From positions 1,364,001 through 1,428,000 of the forward strand of contig OZ253453.1 in the NCBI GenBank assembly GCA_965261455.1: a DNA stretch of 64,000 nt. The letters are read 5' to 3'. Within the stretch, counting starts at the first letter, position 1, and the number at the start of each line of letters is the position of its first letter. Shown here one piece after another: positions 35,868 through 44,709 of this stretch. This stretch comes from DAOUKH01 sp965261455. Lineage in GTDB: Bacteria > Chloroflexota > Dehalococcoidia > SHYB01. The position numbers were made by a program, and so were the translations under genes. A model generated the notes under the pieces. It did not search any database and was not told the origin of the DNA. It saw only the letters and a program-made list of their open reading frames with translations.

Positions 35868-37352
35868 ATGGCGGCGGTTTCGAGCAAGTCGGCGGCGATT
35901 CGCGCAAAGCTCGATCATCCGATCATCGACTCCGACGGCCACCTCATCGAGGTGACCCCCGTGCTCTACGACTACATCCGCGACGAGGGCGGCGAGCAGG
36001 CGCTCGCAAGATACAAGGCGGCCATAGAGCCACACTGGACGCACCTCTCGTCCGAAGAACGGCGCGACGGCCGTGTCACCGCCAATACCTGGTGGCTTGC
36101 GCCCACCAAGAACGGCCTCGACCGTGCTACGGCCATGATCCCGCGCCTCCTTTCCGAGCGCCTCGACGATCTCGGCCTCGACTTCTCCGTCCTGTACCCC
36201 TCAGCGGGCTTGCTCTACCCAAGGTGGGCCGAAGAGGACGTCCGGCGCGTCAGCTGCCGGGCTTACAACAGGTACGTCGCCGACGCCTACGGCCCCTATT
36301 CGTCGCGACTGGCCCCGGCGGCACTCGTCCCGATGCACACCCCGGAAGAGGCCATCGAGGAGATGGAGTTCGCCGTGCGGGAGCTCGGGCTGAAGGCCGC
36401 CATGATCGCGGGCCACGTCCGCCGGCCGGTCGGCAAGGTCCAGTCGCGGCATCCCGGCGCCGTGGCGGGGTACGGCTGGTGGTTCGACGCGTTCGGCGAG
36501 GATAGCGAGTACGACTACGACCCCGTCTGGGCCAAGGCCATCGAGCTTGGCCTCCCCCTGGCGACGCACCACGGCGGCTTCGGCTTCACCAACAACTCGA
36601 ACACCAACAACTTCATGCAAAACCATCTCGGCCACTTCGCCAACGCGGCCAATCTGCTCTGCAAGTCGTTGTTCTTCAGCGGCGTCACTCACCGCTTCCC
36701 CAAGCTCCGCATGGGCTTCCTGGAATGCGGCGCGGGATGGGCCGCCGACCTCTACGGCGGCATCGTCGCCCGCTGGGAGAAGCGCAACCCCGAGGCGCTG
36801 CAACACGTCGACCCGAGACTGCTCGACGAGGACCGCGTCATGGATCTCTTCGCCGCCTACGGCGACGAGAAGGCGGTGGGCAAGCTCGAAGAGATCAAGG
36901 AGTCGCTGCGCGCGCCCAGCGTGTTCGCCGCGCAAAACGCCCCGGAGGAGCTCAACGAATTCGCCCGCGCGGGCATCACCAAGCCCGAAGACATCCGCGA
37001 CCGCTTCATCCCCAACTTCTTCTTCGGCTGTGAGGCCGACGACCCCATGAACGCCTCCGCGTTCAACACCAAGATCACCCCCTTCGGCGCGAAGATCGGG
37101 GCCATGCTCAGCTCCGACATCGGCCACTGGGACGTCCTCGACATGCGCGACGTCGTCGAGGAAGCCTACGAAATGGTCGAGCACGGCCTCATGACCGGCG
37201 ACGACTTCCGCGACTTCACCTTCAACAACCCCCTCCGCTTCTTCACCGACCTCAACCCCACCTTCTTCGACGGCACCGCCATCGAGGACGCGGCGAAGGC
37301 GGCCCTCGCCCCTCCCTCCTCCAACCTCTCCCCCGCGGGGGGAGCACCTTAA
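35868..37352 (+). CDS. Amidohydrolase family protein, tandem array copy 1
   Basis: A 494-aa amidohydrolase_2 paralog, longer than the usual 380 aa because of added segments after the barrel His region (around residues 300-400). Metal motifs are DSDGH (D23-x-H25), ATHHGGFGFTNNSN and SSDIGHWD. ATG at 35868 follows GGGAGGG. The C-terminal tail SSNLSPAGGAP and the stop are encoded by a 25-bp intergenic repeat. First of four adjacent copies; function probably hydrolysis or decarboxylation of an unknown acid, with copies perhaps tuned to related substrates. Confidence 0.9.
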   Translation: MAAVSSKSAAIRAKLDHPIIDSDGHLIEVTPVLYDYIRDEGGEQALARYKAAIEPHWTHLSSEERRDGRVTANTWWLAPTKNGLDRATAMIPRLLSERLDDLGLDFSVLYPSAGLLYPRWAEEDVRRVSCRAYNRYVADAYGPYSSRLAPAALVPMHTPEEAIEEMEFAVRELGLKAAMIAGHVRRPVGKVQSRHPGAVAGYGWWFDAFGEDSEYDYDPVWAKAIELGLPLATHHGGFGFTNNSNTNNFMQNHLGHFANAANLLCKSLFFSGVTHRFPKLRMGFLECGAGWAADLYGGIVARWEKRNPEALQHVDPRLLDEDRVMDLFAAYGDEKAVGKLEEIKESLRAPSVFAAQNAPEELNEFARAGITKPEDIRDRFIPNFFFGCEADDPMNASAFNTKITPFGAKIGAMLSSDIGHWDVLDMRDVVEEAYEMVEHGLMTGDDFRDFTFNNPLRFFTDLNPTFFDGTAIEDAAKAALAPPSSNLSPAGGAP

Positions 37353-37403
37353 GCCCCCCGCAAGGGGAGCACCTTAAGTCCCCCGCAGGGGGAGCACCTT
37401 AAG
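37330..37403 (+). repeat. 25-bp tandem repeat, 3 copies
   Basis: Three copies of CCCCCGCRGGGGGAGCACCTTAAG with one-base variations. The CCCCC/GGGGG arms form a small hairpin. The first copy contains the stop codon of array gene 1. Two copies occur after gene 2 (39007-39054) and one after gene 3 (40654-40677). Confidence 0.8.
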
Positions 37404-37540
37404 CCTCTCCCCCTCTGGGGGAGACTGAGAGAGGGCGCGCGCCGCAGGCGCGCGGGTGCCCGGAGGGCGCCCCTCCCCTCCGCCGGGTGATAGAATCCGC
37501 CGCAGTAGGGGGCCAACGGCCCCGATCGGAGGCGGAAGCC
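37404..37540 (+). repeat. 137-bp intergenic unit A (REP plus promoter plus RBS)
   Basis: Starts with a REP-type palindrome (CCTCTCCCCC...GAGAGAGGG, 37404-37435), continues through a GCGCGC-rich stretch, an extended -10 box (TGATAGAAT, 37488-37496) and the GGAGGCGGAAGCC ribosome binding site up to the ATG at 37541. It differs at only 3 positions from the unit at 40678-40814. Confidence 0.8.
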
Positions 37541-39028
37541 ATGGCGGCAACATCGAGCAAGTCGGCGGCGATTCGCGCAAAGCTAGACCACCCGATCATC
37601 GACTCCGACGGCCACCTCATCGAGGTAACGCCCGTCCTGCACGACTACATCCGCGCCGAGGGCGGCGAGAGCGTCCTCCAACGGGTCAAGAAGAACGCGG
37701 ATTTCGCGCACTGGACGCAGCTCTCCGCCGACGAGCGGAGCGACGCGCGAACGACCGCCATCACCTGGTGGCTCGCTCCCACCAAGAACGGCCTCGACCG
37801 GGCCACCGCCATGATCCCCCGCCTCCTCGCCGAGCGTCTTGACGACCTGGGGCTGGACTTCTGCGCGCTCTACCCCTCGGGGGGCTTGGGCTATCCCCGG
37901 CTGCCCGACGAAGAGCTTCGCCGGGTCTGCTGCCGCGCCTACAACAAGTACGTCGCCGACACCTACGGCCCCTATTCGTCGCGCATGACGCCCGCGGCGC
38001 TGATCCCGCTGCACAACCCCGAAGAGGGCATCGAGGAGATGGAGTTCGCCGTGCGGGAGCTCGGCCTCAAGGTCGCTATGATCGCGGGCCACGTCCGGCG
38101 CCCTATCGGCAAGGTCCGACGCGAGCACCCCGGCGCCGTGGCGGAGTACGGCTCGTGGTACGACGTCTTCGGCGAGGACAGCGAGCACGACTACGACCCC
38201 TTCTGGGCCAAGTCCATCGAGCTTGGCATGCCCCTGGCCACGCACACCGGCGGCTTCGGCTTCACCAACAATTCCAACATCAACAACTTCATGCAGAACC
38301 ACCTCGGCCACTTCGCCAACGCCGGCAACCTGCTCTGCAAGTCGCTCTTCTTCAGCGGCGTCACCCGCCGCCTCCCCAAGCTCCGCATGGCCTTCCTGGA
38401 GTGCGGCGCGGGATGGGCCGCCGACCTCTACGCCGGCATCATCGCCCGCTGGGAGAAACGAAACCCCGAGGCGCTGCAAAACGTCGACCCCCGGCACCTC
38501 GACGAGGACCGCATCATGGATCTCTTCGCCGCCTACGGCGACGAGAAGGCGGTGGGCAAGCTCGAAGAAATCAAGGAGTCGCTGCGCTCGCCGAGCATGT
38601 TCGCCACCCACAACGCGCCGGAGGAACTCAACGACTTCGCCCGCGCCGGTATCACCAAGCCCGAAGATGTCCGCGACCGCTTCATCCCCAACTTCTTCTT
38701 CGGTTGCGAGGCCGACGACCCCATGAACGCCGCCGCGTTCAACACCAAGATCACCCCCTTCGGCGCGAAGGTCGGCGCAATGCTCAGTTCCGACATCGGC
38801 CACTGGGACGTCCTCGACATGCGCGACGTCGTCGACGAGGCCTACGAACTGGTCGAGGACGGCCTCATGACCGGCGACGACTTCCGCGACTTCACCTTCA
38901 ACAACCCCCTCCGCTTCTTCACCGACCTCAACCCCGCCTTCTTCGACGGCACCGCCATCGAGGACGCGGCCAAGGCGGCCCTCGCCCCTCCCTCCTCCAA
39001 CCTCTCCCCCGCGGGGGGAGCACCTTAA
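37541..39028 (+). CDS. Amidohydrolase family protein, tandem array copy 2
   Basis: A 495-aa paralog with DSDGH near residue 25, ATHTGGFGFTNNSN and SSDIGHWD. It is closest to copy 1 over the C-terminal half and, like copy 1, ends SSNLSPAGGAP. ATG at 37541 has GGAGGCGGAAGCC upstream; longer frames into the intergenic unit are not family-like. Differences from copy 1 are spread over residues 45-70 and 110-130, close to where substrate loops would be. Confidence 0.9.
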   Translation: MAATSSKSAAIRAKLDHPIIDSDGHLIEVTPVLHDYIRAEGGESVLQRVKKNADFAHWTQLSADERSDARTTAITWWLAPTKNGLDRATAMIPRLLAERLDDLGLDFCALYPSGGLGYPRLPDEELRRVCCRAYNKYVADTYGPYSSRMTPAALIPLHNPEEGIEEMEFAVRELGLKVAMIAGHVRRPIGKVRREHPGAVAEYGSWYDVFGEDSEHDYDPFWAKSIELGMPLATHTGGFGFTNNSNINNFMQNHLGHFANAGNLLCKSLFFSGVTRRLPKLRMAFLECGAGWAADLYAGIIARWEKRNPEALQNVDPRHLDEDRIMDLFAAYGDEKAVGKLEEIKESLRSPSMFATHNAPEELNDFARAGITKPEDVRDRFIPNFFFGCEADDPMNAAAFNTKITPFGAKVGAMLSSDIGHWDVLDMRDVVDEAYELVEDGLMTGDDFRDFTFNNPLRFFTDLNPAFFDGTAIEDAAKAALAPPSSNLSPAGGAP

Positions 39029-39054
39029 GTCCCCCGCAGGGGGAGCACCTTAAG
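39007..39054 (+). repeat. 25-bp tandem repeat, 2 copies
   Basis: Same unit as at 37330-37403; the first copy carries the stop codon of array gene 2. Confidence 0.75.
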
Positions 39055-39191
39055 CCTCTCCCCCTCTGGGGGAGACTGAGAGAGGGCGCGCGCCGCAGGC
39101 ACGCGGGTGCCCGGAGGGCGCCCCTCCCCTCCGCCGGGTGGTAGAATCCGGCGCAGTACGGGGCCAACGGCCCCGATCGGAGGCGGAAGCC
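39055..39191 (+). repeat. 137-bp intergenic unit B (REP plus promoter plus RBS)
   Basis: Same length and layout as unit A, with TGGTAGAAT at 39139-39147. It differs from the unit at 40678-40814 at a single position. Confidence 0.8.
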
Positions 39192-40676
39192 ATGGCGGCA
39201 ACATCGAGCAAGTCGGCGGAGATTCGCGCGAAGCTGACGCACCCGATCATCGACTCGGACGGCCACCTCATCGAGGTGACGCCGGTGCTCTACGACTACA
39301 TCCGCGCCGAGGGCGGCGAGCAGGTGCTGGAGCGGTTCAAGGCCCAGGGAGGGCCGCACTGGACGCAGGTATCGCTCGACCAGCGCCGCGACGCGCGGAT
39401 GACCGCGAGCACCTGGTGGCTCGTCCCCACCAAGAACGGCCTCGACCGCGCCACGGCGATGATCCCCCGCCTTCTCGCCGAGCGCCTCGACGAGCTCGGT
39501 CTGGACTTCTGCGTGCTCTATCCCTCGACGGCGCTGCCCTTCCCGAGCCTCGCCGACGAGGAGCTCCGCCGCGTCTGCTGTCGGGCGTACAACAAGTACG
39601 CCGCCGAAATGTACGCCCCCTACGCGCGGCAGATGACTCCCGCGGCGCTGATCCCGATGCACACGCCCGAGGAGGGGATCGAGGAGCTGGAGTTCGCCTC
39701 GCGGGAGCTTGGCCTGAAGGTGGCCGCGATGGCGGGCTACGTCCGCCGGCCCATCAAGAAGTTGCAGCGCGAGTTCCCAGGGGCGTCGGGACAGTTCAGC
39801 GTCTGGCACGACGTCTACGGCGAGGACAGCGAGTACGACTACGACCCCTTCTGGGCCAAGGCCATCGAGCTTGGCATGCCGTTGTCGACGCATTCGGCGG
39901 GCTTCGGCTTCACCAACAACTCCAACATCAACAACTTCATGCAGAACCACCTCGGCCACTTCGCCAACGCCGCCAACGTGCTCTGCAAGTCGATGTTCTT
40001 TAGCGGCGTGACCCGCCGCTTCCCCGCGCTCCGCATGGCCTTCCTCGAGTGCGGTGCGGGCTGGGCCGCCGACCTCTACGCCGGCATCATCGCCCGCTGG
40101 GAGAAGCGCAACCCCGAGACCCTGCAGGGCGTCGACCCGAGCCTCATGGACGAGGACCGGATCATGGAGCTCTTCGCGGCCTACGGCGACGCGCGCGCGG
40201 TGAGCAAGCTCGAAGAAATCAAGGAGTCGTTAGTCGGGACCGGAGTCCTCGCCGGGCGGAACGCGCCGGAAGACCTCAACGACTTCTCCCGGTCCGGCGT
40301 AACCAAGCCGGAAGACATCCGCGACCAGTTCGTCCCCAACTTCTTCTTCGGCTGCGAGGCCGACGACCCCATGAACGCCATCGCGTTCGACTCCAAGATC
40401 GCTCCCCTCCGCGCGCGCGTCGGAGCCATGCTCAGCTCCGACATCGGCCACTGGGACGTCATCGACATGCGCGACGTAGTCGAGGAAGCCTACGAGCTGG
40501 TGGAGGACGGCGTGATGACCGCCGACGACTTCCGCGACTTCACCTTCGCCAACCCCCTCCGCTTCTTCACCGACCTCAACCCCGCCTTCTTCGACGGCAC
40601 CGTCATCGAAGCCGAGGCCAAGGCGGCCCTCGCCCCTCCCTCCTCCAACCTCTCCCCCGCAGGGGGAGCACCTTAA
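39192..40676 (+). CDS. Amidohydrolase family protein, tandem array copy 3
   Basis: A 494-aa paralog with DSDGH, STHSAGFGFTNNSN and SSDIGHWD. It carries the same SSNLSPAGGAP tail. Residues about 195-215 (YVRRPIKKLQREFPG) and the C-terminal EAEAKAALAPP differ from copies 1 and 2 and resemble copy 4. ATG at 39192 follows GGAGGCGGAAGCC. Confidence 0.9.
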   Translation: MAATSSKSAEIRAKLTHPIIDSDGHLIEVTPVLYDYIRAEGGEQVLERFKAQGGPHWTQVSLDQRRDARMTASTWWLVPTKNGLDRATAMIPRLLAERLDELGLDFCVLYPSTALPFPSLADEELRRVCCRAYNKYAAEMYAPYARQMTPAALIPMHTPEEGIEELEFASRELGLKVAAMAGYVRRPIKKLQREFPGASGQFSVWHDVYGEDSEYDYDPFWAKAIELGMPLSTHSAGFGFTNNSNINNFMQNHLGHFANAANVLCKSMFFSGVTRRFPALRMAFLECGAGWAADLYAGIIARWEKRNPETLQGVDPSLMDEDRIMELFAAYGDARAVSKLEEIKESLVGTGVLAGRNAPEDLNDFSRSGVTKPEDIRDQFVPNFFFGCEADDPMNAIAFDSKIAPLRARVGAMLSSDIGHWDVIDMRDVVEEAYELVEDGVMTADDFRDFTFANPLRFFTDLNPAFFDGTVIEAEAKAALAPPSSNLSPAGGAP

Positions 40677-40677
40677 G
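40654..40677 (+). repeat. 25-bp repeat, single copy
   Basis: One copy of the unit at 37330-37403, including the stop codon of array gene 3. Confidence 0.7.
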
Positions 40678-40814
40678 CCTCTCCCCCTCTGGGGGAGACT
40701 GAGAGAGGGCGCGCGCCGCAGGCGCGCGGGTGCCCGGAGGGCGCCCCTCCCCTCCGCCGGGTGGTAGAATCCGGCGCAGTACGGGGCCAACGGCCCCGAT
40801 CGGAGGCGGAAGCC
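40678..40814 (+). repeat. 137-bp intergenic unit C (REP plus promoter plus RBS)
   Basis: Same length and layout as units A and B, with TGGTAGAAT at 40762-40770 and GGAGGCGGAAGCC just before the ATG at 40815. Confidence 0.8.
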
Positions 40815-42272
40815 ATGGCGGCGGCTTCGAGCAAATCGGCGGCGATTCGCGCAAAGCTGACGCATCCGATCATCGATGCGGACGGCCACCTCATCGAGGT
40901 CACGCCGGTGCTCTACGACTATGTCCGCGCCGAGGGCGGCGAGGGAGTGGTCCGGCGGCTCAAGGCGGAGATTGAGCAGTCTCACTGGACGCGGCTCTCG
41001 CCCGGCGAACGGCGCGGCGCGCGGGTGCCCGCCATCACGTGGTGGCTTGTCCCCGCCAAGAACGGTCTCGACCGGGCGACGGCAATGATCCCCCGCCTTC
41101 TCGCCGAGCGTCTCGACGGTCTCGGTCTCGACTTCTGCGTCCTCTACCCCTCGCTAGGGCTGGACTTCCCCCATCTGGCCGACGAGGAGCTCCGGCGGGT
41201 CTCCTGCCGGGCCTACAACAAGTACGTCGCCGAGATGTACGCCCCCTATGCGCGGCAAATGACGACGGCTGCGGTGATTCCGATGCACACCCCCGAAGAG
41301 GGGATCGAGGAGCTTGAGTTCGCCTCGCGGACGCTTGGCCTGAAGACCGCCATGATCGCGGGCCACGTCCACCGCCCCATCGGCGAGGCCCGGCGCGAGC
41401 ATCTGGGGGCGATTGGGCAATACGGCCCTCAGCGCGGCTCGTGGTACGACACCTTCGGCGAGGACAGCGAGTACGACTACGATCCCTTCTGGGCCAAGGC
41501 CGTCGAGCTAGGGATGCCTCTGGCGGCGCACTCGTCCGGTTTTGGGTTCACCAACAACTCCAACGTCAACAATTTCATGCAGAACCACCTCGGCCACTTC
41601 GCCAATGCGGCCAACCTACTGTGCAAGTCGCTGTTCTTTAGTGGAGTAACCCATCGCTTCCCCGCGCTCCGCATCGCCTTCCTGGAATGTGGAGCGGGTT
41701 GGGCCGCCGACCTCTACGCCGGCATCATCGCCCGCTGGGAGAAGCGCAACCCCGAGGCCCTGCAAGGCATCGACCCTCGCCAGCTTGACGAGGACCGTGT
41801 CATGGAGCTTTTCGCGGCCTACGGCGACGAGAAGACCGCGGGCAGGGTCGAAGAGATCAAGGCGTCGCTTCGTTCGCCGAGCCTGTTCGCCGCGCAGAAC
41901 GCGCCCGATGATCTCAACGACTTCTCCCGGTCCGGCATCACGAAGCCGGAGGACATCCACGACCGCTTCGTCCCCAACTTCTTCTTCGGCTGCGAGGCCG
42001 ACGACCCCATGAACGCCGTCGCCTTCGACTCCAAGATCGCCCCGTTCGGCGCGCGCGTCGGCGCAATGCTCAGCTCCGACATCGGCCACTGGGACGTCAT
42101 CGACATGCGTGACGTAGTCGAGGAAGCCTACGAGATGGTCGAGCACGGCCTCATGACCGCCGACGACTTCCGCGACTTCACCTTCGCCAACCCCCTCCGC
42201 TTCTTCACCGACCTCAACCCCGCCTTCTTCGACGGCACCGTCATCGAAGCCGAGGCCAAGGCCGCGCGGTAA
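40815..42272 (+). CDS. Amidohydrolase family protein, tandem array copy 4
   Basis: A 485-aa paralog with DADGH at the metal site (residues 21-25), AAHSSGFGFTNNSN and SSDIGHWD. It has a short insertion near residue 210 (QYGPQRGSWYD) relative to the others and ends EAEAKAAR without the repeat-encoded tail, marking the end of the array. ATG at 40815 follows GGAGGCGGAAGCC. Confidence 0.9.
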   Translation: MAAASSKSAAIRAKLTHPIIDADGHLIEVTPVLYDYVRAEGGEGVVRRLKAEIEQSHWTRLSPGERRGARVPAITWWLVPAKNGLDRATAMIPRLLAERLDGLGLDFCVLYPSLGLDFPHLADEELRRVSCRAYNKYVAEMYAPYARQMTTAAVIPMHTPEEGIEELEFASRTLGLKTAMIAGHVHRPIGEARREHLGAIGQYGPQRGSWYDTFGEDSEYDYDPFWAKAVELGMPLAAHSSGFGFTNNSNVNNFMQNHLGHFANAANLLCKSLFFSGVTHRFPALRIAFLECGAGWAADLYAGIIARWEKRNPEALQGIDPRQLDEDRVMELFAAYGDEKTAGRVEEIKASLRSPSLFAAQNAPDDLNDFSRSGITKPEDIHDRFVPNFFFGCEADDPMNAVAFDSKIAPFGARVGAMLSSDIGHWDVIDMRDVVEEAYEMVEHGLMTADDFRDFTFANPLRFFTDLNPAFFDGTVIEAEAKAAR

Positions 42273-42309
42273 GCAAGGCCACCGCACAACCGTGCCGACC
42301 CTCTCGTAG

Positions 42310-42329
42310 GGGCGAGTCGCGACTCGCCC
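42310..42329. terminator. Palindrome between convergent genes, probable bidirectional terminator
   Basis: GGGCGAGTCG/CGACTCGCCC is a perfect 20-bp palindrome in the 67-bp gap between array gene 4 (+) and the SDR gene (-). No T-run. Confidence 0.5.
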
Positions 42330-42339
42330 TCCCCCGCCG

Positions 42340-43179
42340 CTACGCCTTCCAGGGCGTGGCAAGCTCCTCCGGGGTAGCGAGCCCCATCTCCTCGACGAAC
42401 GGGCGGGCGACGATCGACTTGCCGGTGAACGCGATGGGGTTGGCGCAGGTGGCGATGTAGGCCGCGGCCTTCGCCGGTATCCACACGCCGTGCGTGTCCG
42501 ACCTATCGATATTGACGTTCGACACATTGCCGCCCTGGGTGTCGGTGTGGCGCTCGGTGAGCGTGTGGCCCGGGTCGAGGTTGAGCACGGCAATGTTGTG
42601 CTCCGCGACCTCCTTGGCGAGGGCCGGGGCGATCCGGTGCGACGCCGCCTTGGTCACGGGATAGCCGATGCCCGTCGAGCCCTTGCCCGGCATGCCCGCG
42701 GTGTCGTGCTGCGCGGCCCCCGAGGTCAGGTTGATGATGACGCCGCCTCCCTGCTCGATCATCACCGGCAGGCAAAGGTGATGGAAGAGAAGGACGGCAC
42801 GGAAGTTCGTGTCGATCATCGCTTCGAGGTCGCTCCAGTCGGTATCGACGAGCTTGCTCACGTAGCCGCTGTCGGCGTAGCGCGCGTTGTTCACCATCAC
42901 GTCGAGGCGCCCAAGCTGGCTGATCGTGTCATCGAAGACTTGGCGGACATTGTCCATGTCACGCAGGTCGAGGCGCATGGGAACGGCCCGCCCGCCCGCG
43001 GCCTCGACCTCCTCAGCGGTCTGCCCGATCGTGCCCGGCCAGTTATTCACCGCACGCTCCGCCACAGACCGCGCCGTCACGACGACCGTGAACCCCAGCC
43101 GCCCAAGCTCAATCGAGATTCCCTTGCCCACGCCCCGGCTCGCGCCGGTCACCAACGCCACCTTTGATTCGTTCGCCAT
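42340..43179 (-). CDS. Short-chain dehydrogenase/reductase (SDR)
   Basis: A 279-aa classical SDR. The cofactor motif is TGASRGVGKG (TGxxxGxG) near residue 13 and NNARY replaces the usual NNAG. The Ser and Tyr-x-x-x-Lys of the active site appear as LTSGAAQ and GYPVTKAAS. It should oxidise or reduce a hydroxyl/keto group with NAD(P). ATG at 43179 follows GGAGGG; an ATG at 43200 is farther from any site. A TATAGC hexamer near 43220 on the - strand may be its -10 box. Confidence 0.88.
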   Translation of the reverse strand: MANESKVALVTGASRGVGKGISIELGRLGFTVVVTARSVAERAVNNWPGTIGQTAEEVEAAGGRAVPMRLDLRDMDNVRQVFDDTISQLGRLDVMVNNARYADSGYVSKLVDTDWSDLEAMIDTNFRAVLLFHHLCLPVMIEQGGGVIINLTSGAAQHDTAGMPGKGSTGIGYPVTKAASHRIAPALAKEVAEHNIAVLNLDPGHTLTERHTDTQGGNVSNVNIDRSDTHGVWIPAKAAAYIATCANPIAFTGKSIVARPFVEEMGLATPEELATPWKA

Positions 43180-43280
43180 AGCATCCCTCCGCAATCGCAT
43201 TGCTCCAGACCGCCCCTATGCTATAGTCAGCCCGCAACCCCTTCAAGAAGCCGGCGCGAAGTCTTTACTCCTCTCCCTCT

Positions 43281-43437
43281 GGAGACCCTTGCAAAACCGA
43301 CTGGGGTCCTGGCGGGGGGAGCGGAGGTGGCATTCACTTAAACCTCTCCCCCTCTGGGGGAGACTGAGAGAGGGTGGGGGAGGCGGGGGCCGTGCGACCT
43401 TGCTGAAGCCCGCCCGTCGAGTTACGCAAAGGTCTCC
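43281..43437 (+). mobile_element. MITE-like element, 157 bp, with 3-bp target duplication
   Basis: Left end GGAGACCCTTGCAAAAC and right end GTTACGCAAAGGTCTCC are inverted repeats (14 of 17). It is flanked by TCT on both sides (43278-43280 and 43438-43440). Removing the element and one TCT restores CTCTCCCTCTGGGAGCGGG, a REP palindrome. It has no ORF of its own. Confidence 0.75.
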
Positions 43438-43464
43438 TCTGGGAGCGGGTTGGGGCGAGAGCAC

Positions 43465-44616
43465 ATGCACTACGAAGTCATCTCGACCGACGACCACCTG
43501 CAGGAATCTTCGACGGTGTGGACCGACCGCATGTCGAAGAGCAAGTGGGGCGGCAAGGTCCCCCACATACGTGAAGTCGAGGGCGGCAACGAGCGGTGGC
43601 ACATCTGGGACATCCCGATGCAGCGGAGCCTGGGCACCGTGCAAGGCGCCGTCGCCGGTGAGTTCCCCGACGGACTCGGCCCCGACCGCTGGGAGGACAT
43701 GCCCAGGAAGACCTACGTCCCCACGGAGCGCCTCAAGGCGATGGAAGAGGACGGCGTCGACGTCCACACGTTCTTCAGCAACATCGCCGGCGTCGCCGGG
43801 CAGACGTTCAGCAACCCCATCTATGCGGACGTCGACTTCCGCATGGAGTGCATCCGCGCCTACAACGATTGGCAGATCGAAGAATGGGCCGATCCCTACC
43901 CCGGACGCTTCATCACCATCGCGCTCGTGCCGCTGTGGGACGCCGAGCTCGCCGCCGCCGAAGTCCGCCGGATGCACGAGCGCGGCGTGAAGGCGATCTC
44001 CTTCTCCTTCCCCCAGCAGTTCAACTATCCCCACATCTCCGACCCATTCTGGGACCCGTTCTGGCAGGCGGCGCAGGACGCCGGCCTGTCGGTCAACCTC
44101 CACATCGGCTCGGGCGGCAGCATCGGCATCATCAACGAAAGCTGGAGCGGACGGGGCCGCATGGTGCAGGTCGCCGACGGCAGCACCAAGGGGCTGGCGT
44201 CGAACATCCAGGTGATGAGCACCCTCCTCTACTCCGGCATCTTCGACCGCTTCCCCACCCTCAAATTCGTCTCATCGGAAAGCGGCCTGGGGTGGGCGCC
44301 CTATCTGCTGGAGACCGCCGACCACCAGTGGGAGTCGCAGCGCCTCTACAAGCACGGCATGCCCACCAAGCCGAGCGAGCTCTTCCACCGCCAGTGTTAC
44401 ATCAACTTCTGGTATGAAGAGACCGGCATCGCCCTCCGCCACGCCATCGGCATCGACAACATCATGTGGGAGTCCGACTTCCCCCACCCCACCGGCTCCT
44501 ACCCCAACTCGCGCGCCTACATCGAGCGCACCCTCGCCGGCGTTCCCGAGGACGAGCGGCGCAAGATGCTCGTCGAGAACGCCATCCGCGTCTTCAACCT
44601 CGACGCGCAAGCCTAG
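43465..44616 (+). CDS. Amidohydrolase family (PF04909-type) metal-dependent hydrolase
   Basis: A 383-aa amidohydrolase with STDDHLQES (D9-x-H11), VNLHIGSGGS in the barrel and WESDFPHPTGSYPNS near the C-terminus. ATG at 43465 is preceded by the tail of a REP sequence (TTGGGGCGAGAG), which seems to double as its ribosome binding site. It is most like the product of 48680-49810 in length and in the FPHPT signature. The region down to the restriction enzyme stop (44617-44709) holds nothing recognisable. Confidence 0.9.
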   Translation: MHYEVISTDDHLQESSTVWTDRMSKSKWGGKVPHIREVEGGNERWHIWDIPMQRSLGTVQGAVAGEFPDGLGPDRWEDMPRKTYVPTERLKAMEEDGVDVHTFFSNIAGVAGQTFSNPIYADVDFRMECIRAYNDWQIEEWADPYPGRFITIALVPLWDAELAAAEVRRMHERGVKAISFSFPQQFNYPHISDPFWDPFWQAAQDAGLSVNLHIGSGGSIGIINESWSGRGRMVQVADGSTKGLASNIQVMSTLLYSGIFDRFPTLKFVSSESGLGWAPYLLETADHQWESQRLYKHGMPTKPSELFHRQCYINFWYEETGIALRHAIGIDNIMWESDFPHPTGSYPNSRAYIERTLAGVPEDERRKMLVENAIRVFNLDAQA

Positions 44617-44709
44617 CCGGAACGGAGGCGCGGCCCTTGGCGCAACTCTCACGGGACGTGAAGGTCGTGGAGTCGGGAGAATCTATACGGCAGACGGCGG
44701 CGGCGATAT

